From Streptomyces niger (GTDB taxonomy: Bacteria > Actinomycetota > Actinomycetes > Streptomycetales > Streptomycetaceae): 64,000 nt of DNA. Where the stretch lies: the NCBI RefSeq assembly GCF_000718305.1, contig NZ_JOFQ01000007.1:62001-126000 (forward strand), given 5' to 3'. Under the pieces are notes generated by a model. That model was not told the origin of the DNA. It was given only the letters and a program-made list of their open reading frames with translations, and did no database searches. Position 1 is the first letter of the stretch. Every line of letters starts with the position of its first letter. This document shows positions 40,791-52,230 of the stretch, piece by piece. A program made the position numbers and the translations under genes.

Positions 40791-40835
40791 CTATGTGCGT
40801 GGCTTGACACACTCATTGATCTTCACGATGCTCAT
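40791..40835 (-). pseudogene. Severed native start of the MhuD-like gene (14 codons)
   Basis: ATG 40835 reads MSIVKIN, the original first seven codons of the monooxygenase with its own GGCAGGA ribosome-binding site, then runs into element DNA (ECVKPRT) and stops. The chromosomal promoter is therefore now attached to a 14-residue dead frame. Confidence 0.85.
40814..40823. other. attR core
   Basis: CATTGATCTT, the second copy of the 10-bp direct repeat. Element DNA is on the left, chromosomal DNA on the right. Confidence 0.85.
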
Positions 40836-40894
40836 GCCGTCATCCTGCCCCATCGGACGAAGCGGCTTCCGGGCACCCCGAGACGTTTTCGGAC

Positions 40895-40936
40895 GCGAAC
40901 GAGCCCCCTGCCGCGGGGGCAGGGGGCTCGTTCGCG
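40895..40936. terminator. Strong hairpin terminator after the MFS gene
   Basis: GCGAACGAGCCCCCTGCC pairs with its exact complement around a 6-nt loop. It lies 22 bp after the MFS stop (which reads leftward) and next to the old monooxygenase promoter. Confidence 0.8.
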
Positions 40937-40958
40937 CAGTCGCGGGTGAGCGGCGGGG

Positions 40959-42437
40959 TCAGGCCGCCTTGCTCAGTTCGCGGGCCTCGGCCTCGGTGGC
41001 CACCGCGGGCTTGGAGCCCGGGAGGGGGCGGCCTGCGCTCTCGGTCATCTTCCACACCGCGAGGCCGCCGATGACGCCGGCCGCCATCATGTAGTACGCG
41101 GGCATCATCTTGTCGCCGGTGGCGCTGATCAGGGCCGTCACGACCAGCGGGGTGGTGCCGCCGAAGAGCGAGACGGAGATGTTGAAGCCGATCGACAGGG
41201 AGCCGTAGCGGACCTTCGTCGGGAAGAGGGCGGGCAGCGTGGACGGCATCGTCGAGGTGAAGCAGACCAGCAGCAGGCCGAGCGCGGCCATGCCCAGGCC
41301 GATCGCGGCCAGCGAGCCCTGGCGGATCAGCAGCAGCGCCGGGACGGAGAGGGCGAAGAAGCCGATGCAGCCGGCGGCGATGACCGGGCGGCGGCCGAAG
41401 CGGTCGGAGAGCCGGCCCGCGAACGGCTGGACGCACATCATCAGGGCCATCACGGCCAGCACGACCAGCAGGCCGTGCGTCTCGTCGTACTTCAGCTCCG
41501 AGGTCAGGTAGCTCGGCATGTACGACAGCAGCATGTAGTCGGTGACGTTGAAGACCAGGACCAGGCCGATGCAGAGCAGCATCGCGCGCCACTGACCGAA
41601 GATCATCTCGCGGATGCCGGACTTCTTCTCGGCGGCCCGGCGCTCCTTCTCCTGCGCCGCGGCCTCCTTCTCCAGCTCGGCGAAGGCCGGGGTCTCCTCC
41701 AGCCGCATCCGCAGGTAGAGGCCGATGATGCCCATCGGGCCCGCGATCAGGAACGGGATCCGCCAGCCCCAGGAGAGCAGGTCGTCGTGGCTGAGCAGCG
41801 CGGTCATCAGGGTGACCAGGCCCGCGCCGCCGATGTAGCCGGCGAGCGTGCCGAACTCCAGCCAGCTGCCGAGGAAGCCGCGCTTCTTGTCGGGCGAGTA
41901 CTCGGCGATGAAGGTGGAGGCGCCGCCGTACTCACCGCCGGTGGAGAAGCCCTGCACCAGGCGGGCGACCAGCAGCAGGACGGGGGCCCAGACGCCGATG
42001 GCGGAGTACGAGGGGATCAAACCGATCGCGAAGGTGCCGATCGCCATCATGATCATGGTGATGGCGAGGACCTTCTGGCGTCCGATACGGTCACCCAGCG
42101 GACCGAAGACCATGCCGCCGATGGGCCGCACGAGGAACGCCGCGGCGAACGCTCCGAACGTCGACAGCAACTGCGCGGTCGAATTCCCGGACGGGAAGAA
42201 CACCTGCCCGAGGGTGACCGCGATGTAGCTGTAGACGCCGAAATCGAACCACTCCATCGCGTTCCCGAGCGCGGCTGCCGAGACCGCCCGCTTGGCCATG
42301 GCCGGGTCGACGACCGTGGCACCATGTCGCTGCTCGCTCGAAGGGGCCCGGCTTTTCGTGCGGGCACCGGGGCCCGGGGCGACGGAGGTGTGCGTCGGCA
42401 CGTGTTCGCTCGCCTGCGCTCTCTGGGACGACTGCAT
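40959..42437 (-). CDS. MFS transporter of the metabolite:H+ symporter (ProP-like) family
   Basis: 492 residues, 12 transmembrane helices. Family marks: GNAMEWFDFGVYSYIA in helix 1, GPLGDRIGRQKVLAI (motif A), ARLVQGFSTGGEYGGASTFIAEYSP, and the second motif-A-like GRLSDRFGRRP. Between helices 6 and 7 is a charged cytosolic loop (EKEAAAQEKERRAAEKK). It probably imports proline/betaine-type osmolytes or a dicarboxylate with H+. The 45-residue N-terminal tail is disordered; a later ATG at 42299 (MAKRAVSAAALG) is an alternative start. It stands alone. Confidence 0.9.
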   Translation of the reverse strand: MQSSQRAQASEHVPTHTSVAPGPGARTKSRAPSSEQRHGATVVDPAMAKRAVSAAALGNAMEWFDFGVYSYIAVTLGQVFFPSGNSTAQLLSTFGAFAAAFLVRPIGGMVFGPLGDRIGRQKVLAITMIMMAIGTFAIGLIPSYSAIGVWAPVLLLVARLVQGFSTGGEYGGASTFIAEYSPDKKRGFLGSWLEFGTLAGYIGGAGLVTLMTALLSHDDLLSWGWRIPFLIAGPMGIIGLYLRMRLEETPAFAELEKEAAAQEKERRAAEKKSGIREMIFGQWRAMLLCIGLVLVFNVTDYMLLSYMPSYLTSELKYDETHGLLVVLAVMALMMCVQPFAGRLSDRFGRRPVIAAGCIGFFALSVPALLLIRQGSLAAIGLGMAALGLLLVCFTSTMPSTLPALFPTKVRYGSLSIGFNISVSLFGGTTPLVVTALISATGDKMMPAYYMMAAGVIGGLAVWKMTESAGRPLPGSKPAVATEAEARELSKAA

Positions 42438-42784
42438 TGCAAAGCCCGTCGGGCCACCGACGGGCGAATGTCGACCTTAGGGGCAGAACGGATCCTCACG
42501 GACTGTGGTCGTCCGGTTGCGGAATCGGGGTGAAACCCGCTCGTTCCAGGGGTGATGCGGCGGACAGAACGGACACCGGAAAAGTATTCCTGTGATCCTT
42601 ATCGCTGCGATCATGTGCAACTGAGGGCCCTGATGTGACCCATCCCACGTGACAGCGCGGCATTCCGGGGAACGCCGCGCCGTCGGATCGTCGCCCGTCC
42701 AGCATCCGTCCGGCGGCTCCGCGGCGCCAGTCGGACGGATGCGGGAGCGTCACCTCAGGACGGCCGGTGAGGGAAGCGGCCGGG
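42438..42784. other. Intergenic region
   Basis: 347 bp. It holds a hairpin at 42655-42680 (GCGCGGC...GCCGCGC with inner TTCC/GGAA), probably a terminator for the secreted protein gene on the right, and presumably the MFS promoter. An 85-codon minus-strand frame here has no coding character. Confidence 0.5.
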
Positions 42785-44170
<1,386 letters not shown>

Positions 44171-44180
<10 letters not shown>

Positions 44181-44791
44181 TCCTTCTTGCCCTTGCTGAT
44201 CTTCATGCTCAGCCCGGAGAGCTTGAAGGTGCCGGCGTTGGTCGCCCACGCGGTCTGCTTCAGATCGGTGATGTCGATGTCGTCGGCCTGCTGCGCGAAG
44301 GCGTCCTGCATGCCCTGCGCCTCGGCCGGCCCCTTGTCCAGCGTGGAGGCGTCCCGGCCGATCTCGATGTTGTGGAAGGCCGCGTTACCGGAGAGCTGGG
44401 TGGCGTCGACGTAGAGGTTCTCGGCCTGTACGGGCTTGCCGCCTCCGCCGGCGGTCAGGTTCAGCGAGATGTTGCCCAGGACGGGCAGCTTGGTGACCAC
44501 CGACTGGCAGAGGTTGTTCAGTTCCGCCTTCTTGATGGCGGTCACCGCGACCGGGAGCAGGTCGCCGCGTGCGTTGGCGTCCACCCCGCCGTACTGCGCG
44601 AAGCCGTCCCCCTTGAGGCTGCTCGCCGAGACCTTGAACTGCTGGCCCGAGACGGCGAACGAGGCCGCCAGCGCGCCGTTGGCCAGGGCGATGGCCAGGG
44701 CCGCCGTGCCCGCGAATGCCGGGACGGCCAGCACGGCGAACTTCCGTGCGCTGACCCGTCCCGTGACCGGTCTGCCGTGTGCGTCTTTCAT
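44171..44791 (-). CDS. DUF6230 protein
   Basis: 206 residues with one N-terminal transmembrane segment (LAVPAFAGTAALAIALANGALA) and an extracytoplasmic beta-rich domain (SGQQFKVSASSLKGDGFAQYGGVD ... SLNLTAGGGG, NAAFHNIEIGRDASTLD). Related entries are sometimes annotated as cholesterol esterase without evidence; no Ser-His-Asp triad is visible. ATG 44791 follows GAAGGGGA. It is the first gene of the DUF6230-DUF6114 unit. A sterol-oxidising P450 gene lies 269 bp upstream in the same direction. Confidence 0.87.
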
Positions 44792-44917
44792 GGCATATTT
44801 CCCCTTCGTTGCGTGCCGAGCGATGCGTGGGGGGAGCGAGGTGCTGGGAGGGCGTGGAGCGTGGGGGAGACCAGTGTGCGGCCGACCGCGAGGTGGCGCA
44901 GGTGTTACCGCCGGTGT

Positions 44918-44949
44918 TACTGGCGAGTTTGAATGTAAGTGCGCCAGTA
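44918..44949. promoter_or_regulatory. Inverted repeat upstream of DUF6230
   Basis: TACTGGCG (44918-44925) and CGCCAGTA (44942-44949) are perfect arms with a 16-bp spacer. Just beside them GTGTTAC occurs twice 11 bp apart (from 44903 and 44914). Candidate activator or repressor sites for the DUF6230-DUF6114 unit. Confidence 0.4.
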
Positions 44950-45060
44950 GGTGTTGGCAAGGTTCCGCGGCAGACGGTTTTGCGCCAAAGGGAACGGGCG
45001 GTGACGCCGGGATCCGGTGTCACCGCCCATACGGGATAGGGGAGTTGGTGCCGGTCGAGG

Positions 45061-46293
45061 TCACCCGTAACTGACCCGCAGCTCCTTCACGCCGTTCAGC
45101 CACGCCGAGCGCAGCCGCCGGGGATCGCCGGCCAGCGCGATGTCCGGCACGGCGTCGGCGATGGCGTGGAAGATCAGGTCGATCTCCAGCACGGCCAGCG
45201 ACTTCCCCAGGCAGAAGTGCGGGCCGCCGCCCCCGAAGCCCAGGTGCGGGTTGGGGTCCCGGCCGATGTCGAACTCCTCGGGCCGGTCGAAGGCCTCGGG
45301 GTCGTTGTTGGCCGAGGCGTAGAAGATGCCGACCCGCTGCCCTTCCTTGATGTGCGCGCCGCCCAACTCGGTGTCCTGGGTGGCGGTGCGCTGGAAGGAG
45401 ACCACCGGGGTCGCCCAGCGCACGATCTCCTCGGCCGCGGTGGCCGGCCGCTCCCTCTTGTACCGCTCCCACTGCTCGGGGTGGGTGAGGAAGGCGTGCA
45501 TGCCGTGCGTGATGGCGTTGCGTGTGGTCTCGTTGCCCGCCACGGCCAGCAGCAGTACGAAGAAGCCGAACTCGTCGTTGCCGAGGTTCCCTTCGTCCTC
45601 CGCCGCCACCAGCCGGCTGACGATGTCCTTCGCCGGGCATTCCTTGCGCGCCGCCGCGAGGTTCATCGCGTACGAGATCAGCTCCATGGCGGCGTTGGTG
45701 CCGACCTCTTCGGTGATCGCCAGCTCGGGATCGTCGTACGCGACCATTTTGTTCGACCAGTCGAAGATCCGGGAGCGGTCCTCCTGGGGGATGCCGATCA
45801 GCTCGGCGATGGCCTGGAGCGGCAGCTCGCAGGCGATGTCGGTGACGAAGTCGCCGCGGCCGTTCCGCTTCGCCTCCGCGACGATCCGGGTGGCGCGCTC
45901 GCGCAGCGCGTCCTCCAGCGCGCGGATGGACCGGGGGGTGAAGCCGCGCTGGACGATCTGCCGGACCCGGGTGTGCTCGGGCGGGTCCATGTTCAGCATG
46001 ATCAGCTTCTGGACGTCGATCTGGTCGCGGGTCATCGACTCGTTGAAGCGGATGATCGAGGTGTTGCGGTGCGCCGAGAAGACGTCGGGGCGGGTGGAGA
46101 CCTCCTTGACGTCCGCGTGCCGGGTCACCACCCAGTAGCCGTCGTCCTCGAAGCCCGCGATGTTGTGCGGCTGGGCGTTCCACCACACGGGCGCGGTCCG
46201 CCGCAGCTGGGCGAATTCGGGGAGGGGTACGCGGTCTCGGTAGACGTCGGGGTCGGTGAAGTCGAACCCGTCGGGCAGCGCTGGACAGGGCAT
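45061..46293 (-). CDS. Cytochrome P450, CYP125-like
   Basis: 410 residues. Heme ligand Cys lies in FGGGGPHFCLGKSLA (about residue 357), the I-helix oxygen-activation motif is AGNETTRN, and the K-helix ExxR is EEIVRW. MLNMDPPEHTRVR and FFVLLLAVAGNETTR resemble CYP125/CYP142, steroid C26/27-hydroxylases of actinobacteria. It needs a ferredoxin; a 3Fe-4S ferredoxin is encoded at 57265. It is divergent from a FadA5-like thiolase, sharing a 253-bp region with KstR-like sites. Natural substrate inferred as a sterol side chain or a branched lipid. Confidence 0.9.
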   Translation of the reverse strand: MPCPALPDGFDFTDPDVYRDRVPLPEFAQLRRTAPVWWNAQPHNIAGFEDDGYWVVTRHADVKEVSTRPDVFSAHRNTSIIRFNESMTRDQIDVQKLIMLNMDPPEHTRVRQIVQRGFTPRSIRALEDALRERATRIVAEAKRNGRGDFVTDIACELPLQAIAELIGIPQEDRSRIFDWSNKMVAYDDPELAITEEVGTNAAMELISYAMNLAAARKECPAKDIVSRLVAAEDEGNLGNDEFGFFVLLLAVAGNETTRNAITHGMHAFLTHPEQWERYKRERPATAAEEIVRWATPVVSFQRTATQDTELGGAHIKEGQRVGIFYASANNDPEAFDRPEEFDIGRDPNPHLGFGGGGPHFCLGKSLAVLEIDLIFHAIADAVPDIALAGDPRRLRSAWLNGVKELRVSYG

Positions 46294-46374
46294 CGGCGTC
46301 TCCAGGTCCGTCTCGCCGGCTTCAGCGGCCGGTCCTTCCGCACTCCTGACGGCCCATCAGAAGGTGTCGCGAAG

Positions 46375-47716
<1,342 letters not shown>

Positions 47717-47777
47717 GGGGCCGGCTGCCGAGCGGCGACCGACGGCCGTTGTCAGTGGCCCGTGTCACACTCCAGAC

Positions 47778-48383
47778 ATGACGACAGAACCGACGGGACC
47801 CACCGAGCGGACAGGGGCGGCGGCCCCCGCGGGACCGCCCGCCATCCCTCCGGAAAACCTGCCGCCGACCTGGGCGGGGCCGGAGGAGCGCCCCGCCCCG
47901 CCGCTGGTCGGTGACGAGCGCGAGATCCTCACCTCGTTCCTCGACTGGCACCGCAGGACCTTCGAGCTCAAGTGCGCCGGTATAGACGCCGACCGCCTCT
48001 CCGAGAAGAGCGTCCCGCCCTCCGGCCTCAGCCTGCACGGCCTGGTCCGCCATCTCGCCGGCGTCGAGCACTGGTGGTTCCGCGTGCAGTTCGCGGGCGA
48101 GCGGGACGACTTCCCCTACTACTCCGACGACCACCCCGACCAGGACTTCGAGATCCTGGACGGGGACGTGACGGAGGAGCTGGACTTCTGGCGAGCCGAG
48201 TGCGCGCACTCCCGCAAGCTCGTCGCCGCCACCCCCTCCCTGGACGCCACCGGCACCCATGCCGCCAGCGGCCGGCCGGTCTCGCTCCGCCGCATCCTGG
48301 TCCACGTCATAGCCGAGTACGCCCGGCACAACGGCCACGCCGACCTCCTCCGGGAACGCCTCGACGGCGCGACCGGGGTCTAG
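47778..48383 (+). CDS. DinB/DUF664 family protein
   Basis: 201 residues. After a Pro-rich head of about 45 residues comes a DinB-like four-helix bundle: ILTSFLDWHRRTFELKCAG, LVRHLAGVEHWWFRV and ILVHVIAEYARHNGHADLLRE. The three histidines in these helices form the metal site typical of DinB/mycothiol-dependent enzymes. In actinobacteria these proteins act as thiol transferases or isomerases; the substrate here is unknown. It runs from the thiolase direction, 61 bp downstream of its stop. The link to sterol metabolism is only positional. Confidence 0.86.
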   Translation: MTTEPTGPTERTGAAAPAGPPAIPPENLPPTWAGPEERPAPPLVGDEREILTSFLDWHRRTFELKCAGIDADRLSEKSVPPSGLSLHGLVRHLAGVEHWWFRVQFAGERDDFPYYSDDHPDQDFEILDGDVTEELDFWRAECAHSRKLVAATPSLDATGTHAASGRPVSLRRILVHVIAEYARHNGHADLLRERLDGATGV

Positions 48384-48480
48384 GACCGGGGCGCGCCGTC
48401 GGGGAAGGCCGTCGGGGAAGGGGGAGCGGCGGGCCGCGTCAGGGTGCCGCTCGTGCTCGGGGAGGGGCCCCGGGAGAGCC

Positions 48481-49368
48481 TCAGCCGGTGTCCTTCGGGG
48501 TCGTGGCCGTGGAGGACACCGGGGCGTCGAAGGACACCGGGGCGTCGAAGGCCGCCCTGCGAGTGGCGCGGCGGAGGGCCTTCAGGAGGACGGGGCCGAC
48601 GGTGAGGGTCAGGACGATCGTGACCAGCGCCCGGGGGAGGTCCCAGCCGAGGGAGGTCGCCAGGCAGTAAGCGACGAAGCGGGCGAGGTTCTCCGGGAGC
48701 GGGTCGCCGGGGACGAAGGAGACGCCGGAGGCGAGCCCCGCGATGTAGGGCCAGCCCTGGAGGTTCATGACCAGGCCGTACAGCAGGGACGCGACCGTGC
48801 CGTACGCGGCCAGCAGCAGCATCTCGCGCCGGCCGCGGAGCCGGTCGGCCCCCGGCAGCAGCCCGGCCCCCATCGACACCCAGCCCATCGACAGCATCTG
48901 GAACGGCATCCAGGGGCCGACGCCACCGGTGAGCAGGGCCGAGGCGAACATCGACACCGCGCCGAGCACGAAGCCGAAGCCCGGCCCGAGCACCCGCCCC
49001 GACAGCACCATCAGGAAGAACATCGGCTCGATGCCGGCCGTGCCCGCGCCGAGCGGGCGCAGTGCGGCGCCCGCCGCGGCGAGCACGCCCAGCATCGCGA
49101 TGGCCTTGGCGTCCAGGCCGACGTCCGCGATGGTCGCCACGACCACGGCGAGGAGGAGGGGGAGCAGGGCGGCGAAGAGCCAGGGGGCGTCCTTGGAGTG
49201 CGCGAGACCGGACGCGGAGTCCGCCAGCAGCGGCCAGCCGAAGGCCAGCACGCCGACGGCGGAGACGAGGACGAGGGCGGCCACCGACCGCGGGCCGAGC
49301 CGGATAGCCCGCACCTGCCGTACGGACCGGTGGTCCACCGGTCGGGCCGTTTCCGCCTGCGGACTCAT
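48481..49368 (-). CDS. ECF transporter S component (cobalamin-type, inferred)
   Basis: 295 residues, six or more transmembrane helices between residues 28 and 265 (VAALVLVSAVGVLAFGWPLL, LFAALLPLLLAVVVATIADV, LVTIVLTLTVGPVLL). It is the substrate-binding S subunit of an energy-coupling-factor importer. The operon that includes it starts with a B12 riboswitch, so cobalamin or a corrinoid is the likely ligand. The C-terminus carries a short internal duplication (FDAPVSFDAPVSS), visible in the DNA near 48515-48555. It is the last gene of the operon. Confidence 0.85.
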   Translation of the reverse strand: MSPQAETARPVDHRSVRQVRAIRLGPRSVAALVLVSAVGVLAFGWPLLADSASGLAHSKDAPWLFAALLPLLLAVVVATIADVGLDAKAIAMLGVLAAAGAALRPLGAGTAGIEPMFFLMVLSGRVLGPGFGFVLGAVSMFASALLTGGVGPWMPFQMLSMGWVSMGAGLLPGADRLRGRREMLLLAAYGTVASLLYGLVMNLQGWPYIAGLASGVSFVPGDPLPENLARFVAYCLATSLGWDLPRALVTIVLTLTVGPVLLKALRRATRRAAFDAPVSFDAPVSSTATTPKDTG

Positions 49369-49405
49369 ACTGTGGGCTCCAGTTCGGCCAGGGCGTGCTG
49401 CGGGC

Positions 49406-51052
49406 TCATGCCGTGCGCTCCAGTTCGGCCAGAGCGTGGGTGACCTGGGGGACGGTGAGCCAGGGCAGCGGGGCGAGGACCTTGGAGACCTGCGGCGCGA
49501 AGGACGGGGAGGAGACCACGACCTCGGCGGTCGGGCCGTCCGCGACGACCTCGCCGTCGGCGAGGATGACGACGCGGTGCGCGAGTTCCGCCGCCAGTTC
49601 CACGTCGTGGGTGGCGAGGACGATGGCGTGGCCCTCGGCGGCGAGGTCGCGCAGGACGGTCACCAGCCGGGCCTTGGCCGCGTAGTCCAGGCCGCGGGTC
49701 GGCTCGTCCAGCAGGAGCAGCGGTGGCCGGGCGGTGAGGATGACCGCGAGCGCGAGGGCGAGGCGCTGGCCTTCGGAGAGGTCGCGGGGGTGGGTGTCGT
49801 CGGGGACGTCGGGGAGCAGCCGGGTGACCAGTGCCCGGCAGCTGCCGGCCGTGGCGCCCGCGTCGGCGTCGGCCGCCGCGCACTCGGCGGCGACGGTGTC
49901 CGCGTACAGCAGGTCGCGCGGCTCCTGCGGCACCAGGCCGACCCGGCGCAGCAGGTCGCGCGGGCCGGTGCGGTGCGGCACGGCGCCGCCCACCCGTACC
50001 GAGCCGGCGGCCGGTTCGTGCATCCCGACCAGCGTGTTCAGCAGGGTGGACTTGCCGGCGCCGTTGCGGCCCATCAGGGCGACGGTCTCGCCGGGGCGTA
50101 CGGCGAGGTCGACGCGGTGCAGCGCGTCGATGCGGCCGCGGCGTACGGACAGCCCGGCGGCCTCGGCGACCGGCGCGGCGGCGTCCTCGGAGCCGGTGCG
50201 GGCGCCGGCCGCCGCGCCCGGGGACGCCGGCGTCTGCCCGGCCAGCCGCTCGCGCAGCGCGCCGGCCTTGCGGCGGGCGTCCCGGACGGTCAGCGGCAGC
50301 GGCGACCAGCCCGCCGCCCGGCCGAGGGCGACGACCGGCGGGTGGACGGGGGAGACCGCCATGATCTCGGCGGGCTCGCCGATGACCGGCGCGGCCCCGG
50401 GCGCGGGCAGCAGGATGACCTGGTCGGCGTACTGGACGACGCGTTCCAGGCGGTGTTCGGCGAGCAGTACGGTCGTGCCGAGGTCGTGGACCAGCCGCTG
50501 GAGGACGGCCAGTACCTCTTCGGCGGCGGCCGGGTCCAGCGCCGAAGTGGGCTCGTCCAGCACCAGCACCTTGGGGTGGGTGGTGAGGACGGACCCGATG
50601 GCGACGCGCTGCTGCTGGCCGCCGGAGAGGGTCGCGAGGGCGCGGTCGCGGAGGTCGGCGAGGCCGAGCAGGTCGAGGGTCTCCTCGACGCGGCGGCGCA
50701 TCACGTCGGGGGCGAGGCCGAGCGACTCCATGCCGTACGCCAGCTCGTCCTCGACGGTGTCGGTGACGAAGTGGGACAGCGGGTCCTGGCCCACCGTGCC
50801 GACCACGTCGGCCAGTTCGCGCGGCTGGTGGGTGCGGGTGTCGCGGCCGTCGACGGTGACCCGGCCGTGCAGCGTGCCGCCGGTGAAGTGCGGTACGAGG
50901 CCGGAGACGGCGTTCAGCACGGTCGACTTGCCGACGCCGGACGGGCCGACCAGCAGGCAGAGTTCGCCCTCGGGGACGGTCAGGTCGATGCCCTGGACGG
51001 CGGGCGTGCCGGCGTCCCCGTAGGTGACCGACACCTGCTCGAACCGGATCAC
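49406..51052 (-). CDS. ECF transporter ATPase, fused EcfA1-EcfA2
   Basis: 548 residues with two ABC ATPase domains in one chain. Domain 1: Walker A VGPSGVGKST, signature LSGGQQQRVAIG, Walker B VLVLDEPTSALD. Domain 2 (from about 265): Walker A MGRNGAGKST, degenerate signature LSEGQRLALALA, Walker B LLLLDEPTRGLD. It powers uptake with EcfT. GTG 51052 overlaps the EcfT stop (GTGA), with AAGGAG upstream. Open frame beyond this start is shadow of EcfT. Position and coupling give a compact T-A-S gene order. Confidence 0.93.
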   Translation of the reverse strand: MIRFEQVSVTYGDAGTPAVQGIDLTVPEGELCLLVGPSGVGKSTVLNAVSGLVPHFTGGTLHGRVTVDGRDTRTHQPRELADVVGTVGQDPLSHFVTDTVEDELAYGMESLGLAPDVMRRRVEETLDLLGLADLRDRALATLSGGQQQRVAIGSVLTTHPKVLVLDEPTSALDPAAAEEVLAVLQRLVHDLGTTVLLAEHRLERVVQYADQVILLPAPGAAPVIGEPAEIMAVSPVHPPVVALGRAAGWSPLPLTVRDARRKAGALRERLAGQTPASPGAAAGARTGSEDAAAPVAEAAGLSVRRGRIDALHRVDLAVRPGETVALMGRNGAGKSTLLNTLVGMHEPAAGSVRVGGAVPHRTGPRDLLRRVGLVPQEPRDLLYADTVAAECAAADADAGATAGSCRALVTRLLPDVPDDTHPRDLSEGQRLALALAVILTARPPLLLLDEPTRGLDYAAKARLVTVLRDLAAEGHAIVLATHDVELAAELAHRVVILADGEVVADGPTAEVVVSSPSFAPQVSKVLAPLPWLTVPQVTHALAELERTA

Positions 51053-52230
51053 GTCGTCGTCTCCTTCAGGTCCTTCGGGTTCCTCGGGTGTGCCGTGCCT
51101 GCCGTGCGCCGGTCGGCGGGCGGGCCGGGGGCGCCCGCCGGTACCGGTGCGGCGACCGCCGGTACCAGCCCCACCAGGACCGACAGCGCGGGCCAGAGCG
51201 GCAGTTCCGGGGCGGTCAGGGGGACGGCCGGCGGGTGCAGGGCGGCGGGCGCGTACGCGTTCGCCCAGATCATCAGCGCGGCCACCGCCACGCCGGAGCC
51301 CGCGACCAGCCAGGCGCGCAGGCCCCAGGGGTCGGGCCGGTAGCGGGTGCGGACCGAGCGGCGGCCGCCGAGCCACAGCCCGGCGAGCGCGGCGGCGAGC
51401 CCGGCGGCCAGCACCGGCAGTCCGTATCCGGCGCCCTGGGCCGCGAGCAGCCCGTACGTACCGGCGCAGATGCCGAGGAGGCCGCCGAGGGTGAGCGCCG
51501 TGGTGGTGTGCCGGACGGCGCGCGGCACCTGCGCGGTACGGCCGTACCCGCGGGCGTCCATCGCCGCGGCGAGCGCCACCGAACGCTCCAGTGCGCCTTC
51601 CAGCACCGGCAGGCCGACCTGGAGCAGCGCCTTGAAGCCGCGGTCGGGGCGGCCGCGGAGCCGGCGGGCCGCGCGGAGCCGCTGGACGTCGGCGACCAGG
51701 TTCGGTGCGAAGGTCATCGCCACGACGACGGCGACGCCTGCTTCGTACAGCGCGCCGGGCAGGGACTTGAGCAGCCGGGCCGGGTTGGCGAGCGCGTTGG
51801 CGGCGCCCACGCAGATCAGCAGCGTGGCCAGCTTCAGCCCGTCGTACAGCGCGAAGACCATGCCCTCGGCGGTGACCCGGCCGCCGATCCGTACGCCCCG
51901 CGCCCAGTCGGGCAGCGGCAGTTCGGGGAGCGTGACGAGGGTGTGCGTGCCGGGGACGGGCGAGCCGAGCACGAAGGCGAAGACCAGCCGGATGGCGAGC
52001 ACGACCAGGCCGAGCTTGACGAAGGCGCCGTAGGAACGGGCCCAGGGCGCGTCGGTGCGGCGGGCCGCGACCACGTACCCGGCGACGCCGATGAGCAGCC
52101 CGAGGAGGAGCGGATCGGTGGTGCGGGACGCGGCCGTGGCCAGGCCCAGTGCCCACAGCCACCACGCGCCGGCGTGCAGCGTGCGCCCCCGCGTGGCGAG
52201 GGGCGCACGCAACCGGCCGGGGGCGGTCAT
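51049..52230 (-). CDS. ECF transporter transmembrane component EcfT
   Basis: 393 residues, longer than usual because of extra C-terminal helices. The coupling helices contain the Ala-Arg-Gly signature AMDARGYG and the preceding RLRAARRLRG, which contact the ATPases. Hydrophobic segments run from residue 22 to 350. ATG 52230 overlaps the stop of the SCO2322 gene, and the stop overlaps the ATPase start. Part of the B12-riboswitch operon. Confidence 0.92.
   Translation of the reverse strand: MTAPGRLRAPLATRGRTLHAGAWWLWALGLATAASRTTDPLLLGLLIGVAGYVVAARRTDAPWARSYGAFVKLGLVVLAIRLVFAFVLGSPVPGTHTLVTLPELPLPDWARGVRIGGRVTAEGMVFALYDGLKLATLLICVGAANALANPARLLKSLPGALYEAGVAVVVAMTFAPNLVADVQRLRAARRLRGRPDRGFKALLQVGLPVLEGALERSVALAAAMDARGYGRTAQVPRAVRHTTTALTLGGLLGICAGTYGLLAAQGAGYGLPVLAAGLAAALAGLWLGGRRSVRTRYRPDPWGLRAWLVAGSGVAVAALMIWANAYAPAALHPPAVPLTAPELPLWPALSVLVGLVPAVAAPVPAGAPGPPADRRTAGTAHPRNPKDLKETTT

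Larger units (their letters stand above)
31279..40823. mobile_element. Integrated satellite-like element with serine integrase, DUF3631 primase and capsid genes (9.5 kb)
   Basis: Bounded by the 10-bp direct repeat CATTGATCTT at 31279-31288 and 40814-40823. Outside these the monooxygenase gene continues on both sides: its body to the left, its native start to the right. Inside are, in order, a large serine integrase, iterons plus a primase-like ATPase, a structural pair (scaffold-like and HK97 capsid) and a regulator/radical SAM cargo block. All genes run rightward. Codon third positions in the integrase and primase genes contain visibly more A/T than the flanks. No terminase, portal, protease, tail, lysis or conjugation gene is present, so packaging would need a helper. 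I infer a capsid-encoding phage satellite or a related minimal island. Confidence 0.85.

Noticed and set aside
42496..42753. An 85-codon minus-strand frame
   Set aside because: No ribosome-binding site or family resemblance; composition is like non-coding DNA.
49406..52165. A 919-codon version of the ECF ATPase
   Set aside because: The upstream part overlaps EcfT in another frame; GTG 51052 with AAGGAG and stop overlap is the evident start.
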